A DNA stretch of 40,000 nucleotides, taken from positions 677,501 to 717,500 of the forward strand of contig JACVTC010000087.1 in assembly GCA_016946835.1 (NCBI GenBank). Reading direction: 5' to 3'. Position numbers and translations under genes: made by a program. Shown piece after piece: positions 32,321 to 40,000 of the stretch; positions within the stretch are counted from its first letter, which is position 1; every line of letters begins with the position of its first letter. Source of the DNA: Neocallimastix lanati (nom. inval.). Taxonomy: Eukaryota; Neocallimastigomycota; Neocallimastigomycetes; Neocallimastigales; Neocallimastigaceae. Under the pieces are notes generated by a model. That model was not told the DNA's origin. It did no database searches and saw only the letters and a list, made by a program, of their open reading frames with translations.

Positions 32321-32919
32321 TTTAGTATTTAGTATTATTACTGTTTTGTATTTTTTATTATTAATGTTTATTATTTATTATTATATTTTTTAATGTTCAT
32401 TATTTATTATTATACAAAAATACTCCTATTTTATTATTTATTATTTATTATTATTTATTTATTATTTATTTATTATGCATTTTTTTATATTTATTATTAT
32501 AAAAAAAAGGATATCAAACAAAAAATACTCCTAATTTCTTATTAAATAAATAGTATAAATAATGATTCTTTCACTTTTTTAAATAATAAATTAAAAATCA
32601 ATTTATATTATTATTATATGTTCTATAATTGATATATATAATTATAAACAATTTTCTAAATCTATTTACATATCATTAATAATTAAAAAAAATTGACTAG
32701 TCCTTATAACAAATCTCCTAAAATTGATTTAAATTATGACCAACATCTCAAAAAACAAGCCACATCATTAATTTTATTTTGAATGATATTTAAAGAATCC
32801 TTATTACCATAAATTAAATTATTATTTTGGTTTTTGATTTAGTATTACATAAAAAAAATTATATAACCTAATGTTACATATATTACATTTCATATCTGAG
32901 AAAAAAAATTAAAAAAAAT

Positions 32920-33050
32920 AAAATAAATAGTTGAAATATAAAATGTAGATTGAATAAAATAAAAATAGTTAAAATATAAAGTGAAGATTGAATAAAATAA
33001 AATAAATAGTTGAAATCAAAAGTGCAGTTTGGATAAAATATAATAAATTA
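32920..33050. repeat. Three degenerate tandem copies of a unit of about 45 bp
   Basis: The pattern ATAGTTGAAATATAAAATG.AGATTGAATAAAAT recurs three times with substitutions and small indels. Confidence 0.7.
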
Positions 33051-33740
33051 AAATAAAATAAAAATTTTTTAAACAGTAAATTAATAATAAGTTTTTTTTT
33101 AAAATGAAAGTTGTCACTATTATATATATTTCTTATTATGAAATTATTTCTTTTTTATTTTTTCAAATTTCCTATAGTATTATTTAATTGTTATTTAATT
33201 ATTTTAAAATTAATTTTTATCCAATAATTATACCATATTGAATATATACACAACTAATTGATTGGATTAAGTTTACATAAAATAAAAATAAAAAATATTC
33301 CATAATTATATTAAATTTCAATTTTAACTTAATAAATTTTAAATTATATAATATTAGTTATTAATATAGTTGTAATTGGTTATTGTGGAAGATATAAATT
33401 TAACAAGCATTTTAAAAATATGGTAATATTATATATAAAAAAAAAAAAAAGAAACACAATAAAACAATTCAACTTAATAAAGATATTAGTTATAATTTAT
33501 ATCTTTTGAAAAATAAATAAAATATAATAAAATATATATATATATATACTTTTTTTTTATCTATTTTTGCTCTCTTTAAATTTTTTATTCCTATTATAAA
33601 AACTGATTTAAAATTAACAAAAAAATTTGAAAATATTTAAAATTAATTTTATTATTTTAAAATTAAATATTATTTTAAGTATTTGTTACTTAAAAAAACA
33701 TAATTAGCTGTTTTGGTGGCAGATGAATGAAAATAAATTA

Positions 33741-33806
33741 ATAATAAAAATAATATATCCATTATCAAATTTTAAAAAATTGGTAATGGATATATTATTT
33801 TATTAT
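33741..33806. repeat. Near-perfect inverted repeat (hairpin)
   Basis: Left arm ATAATAAAAATAATATATCC and onward pairs with the right arm ending GGATATATTATTTTATTAT, with about 30-base arms and almost no loop. It could be a tiny foldback element or form a cruciform. Confidence 0.8.
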
Positions 33807-33910
33807 AAAGAGAAAAATAGATTATAATCTAAAAATAGAATTTAATTATTTGTAAATCCTTAAATAATTTAACCTTTTAAATATTTATGATATAATAATA
33901 TTGAAATATC

Positions 33911-34274
33911 GGGTGTGGGGCATTTCGCCAAATTGCATTTCGCCAGATTGCATTTCGCCAATTTTTTTGAAAGCATGTGGCGTATTAAAAAATGTGGCAT
34001 TTCGCCAAATTGCAATTCGCCAAATTGAAAATTATTAAATAAATAAATAAATCAATAAATAAAATTAAATATTATTAATATCGCATAAAAACAATTTTAA
34101 AAAAAAATATTTTGAATTAATATTTATTTATTTATTCATTTATTTATATCAATACTCTACTTGTCGAAATGCAACCTGGCGAAAAGCAACTTGGGGAAAT
34201 GCAACATTTTAATACTACGCCACTTGTCGAAATACAACCTAGCGAAATGCAATTTGGGGAAATGCAACTCTCCC
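33911..34274. mobile_element. Intact MITE-like foldback element with 9-bp target duplication
   Basis: The 364-bp element is flanked on both sides by TGAAATATC (33902-33910 and 34275-34283), a 9-bp target-site duplication. Its ends are inverted: GGGTGTGGGGCATTTCGCC at the left matches the complement of the right end, GGGAGAGTTGCATTTCCCC. Each arm holds repeated copies of a GCATTTCGCC-like 10-mer (three at 33920-33959, further copies to about 34022; inverted copies at 34164-34270). Both arms also share a GTGGCGTATTAAAA-like stretch. The centre is AT-rich and also self-complementary, so almost the whole element is one long palindrome. It has no coding capacity. A 9-bp duplication fits the Mutator-like (MULE) superfamily, which I infer from duplication size only. 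Confidence 0.8.
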
Positions 34275-34405
34275 TGAAATATCATAAGTCTAATTTATAA
34301 TCTTTTTATTTATTTAATGTTTATAGTAATATTTATAAAATTTTCAATTTAATGATTTATTATTAAAAAAAGTCAGAATTAAGAAAAAAAGTTTGATTCA
34401 TGATA

Positions 34406-34407
<2 letters not shown>

Positions 34408-34495
<88 letters not shown>

Positions 34496-34521
34496 TATTA
34501 TTATTATTATTATTATTATTA
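34408..34521. repeat. TTA microsatellite, about 38 triplets
   Basis: Nearly uninterrupted TTA array with one ACT interruption. Its poly-Leu reading frame is an artefact of the repeat. Confidence 0.9.
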
Positions 34522-34608
34522 TGTGGGTTTTTAATCAAAGTTTCTTTTTTAAAAAAAAAAAATTCAATAAACACTAAAATAATATAATCTTGAGTAACTT
34601 TAAAATAT

Positions 34609-35115
34609 GTTGCATTTCAGAACGTGGCTTATTAATAAATTTTTATTTTTTAAATAATTGTAAATAAATAAATAAAACTAGAAATAAATAAATGAGTTTA
34701 TTTATGAGAAAACTTTTTTTTTATTTAAATTTAAAAAAAAAATGAACACTTTATTTATTATTATTATTGGCACTTTAAAAAAATAAATAAATAAATAAAT
34801 AAATAAACAATAAATAAAATAAATAATAAAATATTAAATTTAATAAATAAATAATAAATTATAAAAAATTGTATAAATTTTATTTTTAACCATCAAAAAA
34901 AGGGAAAAAATTTAAAATTGAAATAAAAGGAAAAGAACAAATTAATATAAATAAAAAATATTAAAATATATCTTTAAAATTAACTATTATTAAATATCAT
35001 TTTAGCAAAAAATATTAAAATATTTCTTAATTTATTTATTATAATTTAAGTCATATCTATATAAATAATATATTTAAGTAGGCAAATAACGTCACGTTCC
35101 AAAATGCAACTCTAT
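34609..35115. mobile_element. Second, degenerate copy of the inverted-repeat element family
   Basis: The left end reads GTTGCATTTCAGAACGTGGC. The complement of the right end (35087-35114) reads GAGTTGCATTTTGGAACGTGAC. These share the GTTGCATTT terminal motif of the 33911-34274 element. The inside is AAAT/TTTA-rich with no gene. No clear target duplication was found, so the boundaries are approximate. Confidence 0.5.
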
Positions 35116-35182
35116 ATTATCATTATTAATTTAACCTTTTAATCTTATAAATTTAAATATTTCTATTTTGATATTTTAATCT

Positions 35183-35263
35183 GGAGAGTTGCATTTCACA
35201 AAATGGAGTATTATTAAATCCAATATTTACTAACACGCTACTTCACGAAATGCAACTCTCTAT
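35183..35263. mobile_element. Very short copy of the inverted-repeat element family
   Basis: GAGAGTTGCATTTCACAAAATG at the left and CTTCACGAAATGCAACTCTC at the right form an inverted pair about 80 bp apart. They match the GGGAGAGTTGCATTTC end of the intact element. This looks like an internally deleted derivative. Confidence 0.5.
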
Positions 35264-35449
35264 TATTTGCATTTATTTAATTATAAAAATATTATTTTAA
35301 TATTATTTTTAATAATATTATTATTTTTTTTTAATATTTAAATATTTACTTTAAAGAAATAAATACATCAATATTTGTAATATTTTAATTTATTTATTTA
35401 TTTATTCATAATAATTTTCAATTGTCGAAAATTCAACCTGGGGCTGTAT

Positions 35450-35620
35450 TTCCTAACATTCCTACATATATCTCCATTGACCACGAGCATCAGAATAGGA
35501 ACCATTCACCCCTCCAGTGGATGTAATCATTGGCGTGAGGACATAATATCATCGGTGCTTATGATTAAAATCTGCCAAGGGAAGGCCTTTTGGATACTAC
35601 TGTAGTTTTATAATATTCAT
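35450..35620 (-). pseudogene. Small coding-like relic
   Basis: A GC-richer islet whose minus strand reads YPKGLPLADFNHKHR, a TGA, then YYVLTPMITSTGG, VNGSYSDARGQWRYM and a TAG. The composition is protein-like but too short and broken to name. Confidence 0.3.
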
Positions 35621-35841
35621 GTATAGATACCTTTACAGATATTTAAATAAATAAATAAATAAGTTATGAAATATTATTTGAAGAAATGAATAAAAATTCT
35701 AATAAATATAATAGTATATAAATTATACCAAAAATATTACATTGCGATTTTGAAAAAGCCATATTTAATGCTACAGAAAAAATTTTTCTTAATGTAAATA
35801 TTAAATACTGCATATAGCATTTTAAAAGAGCATTAGAAATT

Positions 35842-35885
<44 letters not shown>
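35842..35885. repeat. Poly(A) tract of about 44 bases
   Basis: Uninterrupted A run, intergenic. It could be the tail of an old retroposed copy, but no coding body is recognisable next to it. Confidence 0.9.
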
Positions 35886-35891
<6 letters not shown>

Positions 35892-36670
35892 TATATATAA
35901 TAATAATGTTGAAAAAAAAAAAAGATTTATATATATATTTATTAAAGTATTTCGAACTTTCCTTTTGTTAACCTTAAATATAAATATATATGATATTTAT
36001 AGTAAAATAAAAAGTGAGTGTCAAGAACATTATTATGTTCAATTTTTGGAATTTTAGAATATTTTTTTTAAAAAAAAAATTATTCAATTAGATATGAAAT
36101 TGAAAATTGGAATTATTATAATAATATTTAGCATATTACAAATAATTTTCAAAATCTTTTAATAAATACTTAAAAAAATTATTTTCAAAAAAACTAACTT
36201 TTTTTTCAATTATTATCAAAATTTCAAGAAGAAAAATCCAAATATTACATTGACTACGAAAGGAAAACTGCTTGAATTTTAAAAAAAAATAATTAATACG
36301 GACTGAGGAAATCAAGACTTTAGTTAAATATTATAAAAATATTGAAAATCTATTTAAAAAAAAAAAAAAAAAAAAAGGAATGATTTCATTGAATTAAGGT
36401 TGAAATACTTTAATGATTTAATTTTTATTGGATAAAGTTAAGAACATTAAAAATATTTTTGTAATTAAAATATTGCTATTGTAATATTATTTTTTACAAG
36501 ATTTAAAAATATACTGTTATAATTAAAAATTATTTTATATATGTATATATATATATTTTACATATTAAAATATATCTTTATAATTAAATATATTTTTATA
36601 ATAAATATATTTTTTAATTAAATATTATAAATAATTATTTTATTACTATTTTACTAAAATAATATTAATT

Positions 36671-36820
36671 ATTAAATAAATATTATAAAAAAAGTTTTAT
36701 AAATGATATTTTGAATTTTTATTAAATAAATATTATAAAAAAAGTTTTATAAATGATATTTTGAATTTTTATTAAATAAATATTATAAAAAAAGTTTTAT
36801 AAAACATACTTTGAGTTTTT
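36671..36820. repeat. Three tandem copies of a 50-bp unit
   Basis: Units 36671-36720 and 36721-36770 are identical (start ATTAAATAAATATTATAAAA). The third (36771-36820) has diverged after about 30 bases. Confidence 0.92.
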
Positions 36821-36882
36821 ACTTATTTATTTATTCATTTATATATATCAAAATGCCACTTGGCGAAATGCAACTCTCCCCT
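36820..36882. mobile_element. Isolated right arm of the inverted-repeat element family
   Basis: TTTATTTATTCATTTATATATATC followed by CCACTTGGCGAAATGCAACTCTCCCC matches the right half of the 33911-34274 element. No matching left arm is adjacent, so the copy is truncated or split by later insertions. Confidence 0.55.
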
Positions 36883-37906
36883 TTTAAATATTTAAACTGT
36901 TGATTTAATTCGTAGTATTTAAACATATATTTAAGAAGTATATACATAAAATGCTTTTTTTTTTAATATGAAAATTTCTTATATTTTTAATAATTTAACC
37001 CTTTAATTTTTATAATATCATTTTTTTAATTAAAATAAAAAATATATCATATGATAATATGCTGAAATATATTAGATCTAATTTATTTTATAATATTTTA
37101 CATATATTTATGAAATATATACATAAAATTTTTAATAAAAAATTTTTTATTTAATAATTTTAGAAAAAGTCAGAAATTAAGAATAAAAGGTGATTTGGCG
37201 AATTTAATTAGTTTGATTAATTTTTATTCTTTATGAAAAATTAATTATTATTTTATTAAAGTAAGATTTTATAAAATAAATATTTTATGAAACAAATATT
37301 TTAAAAACAATAGAAAAAAAATTAATTGATTATTATTAAAAAAGAAAAAAAATATTTAAATTTTAAAATAATTAGTAAATTCAAGTAAATTTATTTCATT
37401 TATTGTGAAAAAATATTCCTTATATTAATGAACTTTTATTGATTATAGGTTAGTATGTTAATAAAAATATATAATAAGATCATTCCTACTTTTACTAAAA
37501 AATAAAACTGGTGAATAAAAATGAATAATGTTATAATTAATATTTTAAGCTTAAAAAATATTGTTAAAAAAAATTATTATCATTATCATTATTTAATTAA
37601 AATGAAAAAAAAAAAATTTTTTTTAACAAAAAAATTAATGTATATAAAATATAATATATATTTAATTAAATCTATTAAAATATATTTTAATTTATATATT
37701 TAATTTATATATATGTTAAACTAGAAATTTGATAAAAAAATTTTTTTTTTTTTTATTAATCTTTACACTTTTTATTATATAAAGAAAAAATCGAATACTT
37801 ATTATTTTTATATATTGATATAAAAAGTAAATCTACTGTTAACTTCTTATAAAATATATTATTCTAAAAATTTTATAATAAAAATAACTAATATTTTTTT
37901 TCTTAT

Positions 37907-37944
<38 letters not shown>

Positions 37945-38064
37945 TTTTTTTTGGTATTATAAATATTTTAAAAATTTTAAAAGAATATTTAATTATTCGT
38001 TTATTACACTTTTTTTTTTTTCATTATTTAATAGACTGAAATAATAAATTAATAATAATACATC
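36883..38064. other. AT-rich upstream region of CCT4
   Basis: A/T tracts, including T-runs of up to about 20 bases at 37911-37938. A segment at about 37160-37200 (AAAAAGTCAGAAATTAAGAA) repeats one at 34367-34386, a sign of shared repeat DNA flanking the elements. The CCT4 start context is AATAATACATCATGG. No gene is seen; a 60-codon Lys/Tyr/Ile frame at 37521 is low complexity. Confidence 0.5.
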
Positions 38065-39262
38065 ATGGTTGACGCTCCAAAGGCTGCTGCTCCAAAAAAA
38101 CGTGCTTTCGCTGATAAGGAAAAACCAATTGAAGTTAGAAATAGTAACATTATTGCAGCTAAATGTTAGTTTATAAATTAATTAAATAAGATCTATTAAA
38201 CATCAAAAAAAAAAAAAGTTAAAATTCAAAAATTAAACATCCATCATATATATATGATTTTTAAATTAAAAATAAAAAGAAGGGAAAAATAATAAAAAAA
38301 ACTTATTATTAATAGATATTACTAATATACTCATATATTATGTGTAAAGTTAATGTAATCATTTGAAGGAATACACTTATTATTTTTGAAATGGGCATAT
38401 ATTAATATTTAAAATCAAATATTATAATTAATATGAATTTATGAAAAATGTTAGAAAATTTTATAATGCATAATCTTTAATAAATTTTACATAGATGACT
38501 TTACAACAAATAATCATATATCATATGTATTTAAAAGATAAATTATTTGAAAGTATAAAAAAGTTAGAAAATGGTTTTATACATCAAACAAAATTAATTG
38601 ATTAACAATAATTAGTTTAATTAATTGTAAAAATTAAAATATTATTCATTATTAATATATAATGTATATAATATCAAATTAAAATTATATGATCTTATTT
38701 TTAAATATATTAAAGTTAAATTATTAAGAAATAAAATTATTTGTTATTAAATGTAGTTATTTTTTTTTTAAGATTTAATAATGTAACATTTTTTTATTTT
38801 ATAATTTTAGCTGTTGCTGATGCTATTCGTACTAGTTTAGGTCCAAAGGGTATGGATAAAATGGTAATTATTCCAATGAAAAGCAAACAGACAAATATTT
38901 GTATTAAATAATAGTATAGATTTATTTATTAAAATATTTTAATTAAATTTTCTTAAAAAAGATCCAAACTGCTAATAATGAAACTGTTATTACTAATGAT
39001 GGTGCTACTATATTAAAACATATTTCTGTTATGCATCCAGCTGCTAAAATGGTATTTATATCATATATATATCTATTTTTTTTTAATATATAAAATATTA
39101 TTAAAATGAGTATATGTTAATTTTTAATTGTGTATAAAACAGTTAGTTGATTTATCAGCTGCTCAAGATATTGAAGCTGGGGATGGTACTACTTCTGTTG
39201 TAGTTTTAGCTGGTAGTATTTTAAATGCAACTGAAAAGCTTTTAGCTAAAGGTATAATAATT

Positions 39263-39297
<35 letters not shown>

Positions 39298-39936
39298 AAA
39301 AGAATAATTAATAATTATAATAAATAAAAAGTATTTGAAGCTTTTAATAATATTTTTTAACTAATATACATTTAAAAAGGTATTCATCCAACTACTATTG
39401 CAGATTCCTTCCAAAAAGCTGCTTCTAAGGCTATTGAATATTTAACTGATATGTCTATTAAGGTTGATCTTAATGATAGAGAATCATTATTAAAGAGTGC
39501 TAGTACTTCATTGAACTCTAAGGTAATAATAACATAGAGATTTTTGTGATAAATAATTTAATATTTAGTATAAATGCATATTTAATTTATTTATCAATTT
39601 TTTAAAAAATGAAATAAAATGATGAATTATTGAATTAATAATGTAATGATTTTTATTTAATGATTATTATTTAAGATTGTTTCTCAATATTCAAACTTAT
39701 TGGCTCCAATTGCTGTTGATGCTGTTACTAAGGTTATTGACCCGAAAATTGAAAACAATGTTGATTTACGTGATATTCGTCTTGTTAAGAAGGTTGGTGG
39801 TACTATAGATGATACTGAATTATGTGAAGGTTTAATTTTAACTCAAAATGCTATTAAGAGTGCTGGCGGTCCAACAAGAGTTGAAAAAGCTAAGATTGCT
39901 TTAGTACAATTCCAATTATCACCACCAAAGCCAGAT
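38065..39936 (+). CDS. CCT4: T-complex protein 1 subunit delta (CCT4), 5' part
   Basis: Encodes a second subunit of the TRiC/CCT chaperonin. Six exons are visible: 38065-38164, 38811-38863, 38962-39051, 39143-39251, 39380-39522 and 39676-39936. They give 252 residues in frame, then an intron with donor GTAATA runs past the window end. Family motifs are a basic Ala/Lys-rich start, [22 protein letters not shown] (62-71), [25 protein letters not shown]-type core with GDGTTS (94-99), [14 protein letters not shown], and [21 protein letters not shown]; the last is typical of delta. Exon 1 encodes the variable N-terminal tail and is followed by a 646-base intron. Other introns are about 90-155 bases. 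About half of the expected 530 or so residues are in the window. Confidence 0.96.
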
Positions 39937-40000
39937 GTAATAATTTTTTTTTTATGTTAATATATAAACTTATAAATAAATATATATATATATATATAAT

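Larger units (their letters stand above)
31519..33900. other. AT-rich divergent spacer (left part) between SAR1 and CCT4
   Basis: SAR1 (-) and CCT4 (+) are transcribed away from this 6.5-kb spacer, so both promoters lie in it. This part has TTATTA-rich imperfect tandem repeats at about 32090-32480, a triplicated AGTTGAAATATAAA-type unit at about 32920-33050, and a hairpin at 33741-33806. No coding-like frame. Confidence 0.55.

Noticed and set aside
34393-34587. Poly-Leu membrane-like small protein
   Set aside because: It is a TTA microsatellite with no conserved flanks.
37521-37703. Plus-strand 60-codon frame upstream of CCT4
   Set aside because: It has Lys/Tyr/Ile composition typical of random AT-rich DNA, with no motif.

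Overview
This window reads as nuclear DNA of an anaerobic gut fungus (Neocallimastigomycota; the genus cannot be told). The evidence is extreme AT richness with long homopolymer and TAA/TTA microsatellite tracts, genes with many short GT-AG introns, and a secreted feruloyl esterase with an N-terminal fungal dockerin (CBM10 type), the hallmark of the fungal cellulosome. A CotH-family gene, another class expanded in these fungi, lies next to it. Exon borders below were derived by hand from reading frames, splice signals and family conservation.

Layout: 1-1571, 3' part of a CotH-domain gene (+). 4186-5844, intronless dockerin-feruloyl esterase (-). About 6.96-13.2 kb, no intact gene, but several islands of coding-like sequence broken by stops and frameshifts. 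13876-16917, CCT7 (TCP-1 eta), 8 exons (-). 18870-26666, one large 11-exon gene (-) for a predicted 2053-residue protein with long Asn/Asp runs and FAM149/DUF3719-like segments. About 28.5-29.3 kb, a decayed reading frame that looks like the C-terminal part of a LINE-type ORF2. 29910-31518, SAR1 GTPase, 5 exons (-). 31.5-38.06 kb, a gene-poor divergent spacer with tandem repeats and a family of small inverted-repeat elements, one intact with a 9-bp target-site duplication. 38065-39936, first six exons of CCT4 (TCP-1 delta) (+), running off the window.

Functionally the window mixes housekeeping genes (two subunits of the TRiC/CCT chaperonin and the COPII GTPase) with accessory plant cell-wall genes. 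The housekeeping genes have several introns each and ordinary eukaryotic family sequence. The esterase is intronless, GC-richer and has a bacterial-type CE1 fold, consistent with horizontal acquisition as proposed for many enzymes of these fungi. I see no tRNA, rRNA, CRISPR array or prokaryotic operon. The least described items are the small inverted-repeat transposon family at 33.9-36.9 kb, the dispersed gene relics, the CotH protein with an apparently lost acidic motif, and the Asn-expanded FAM149-like protein.
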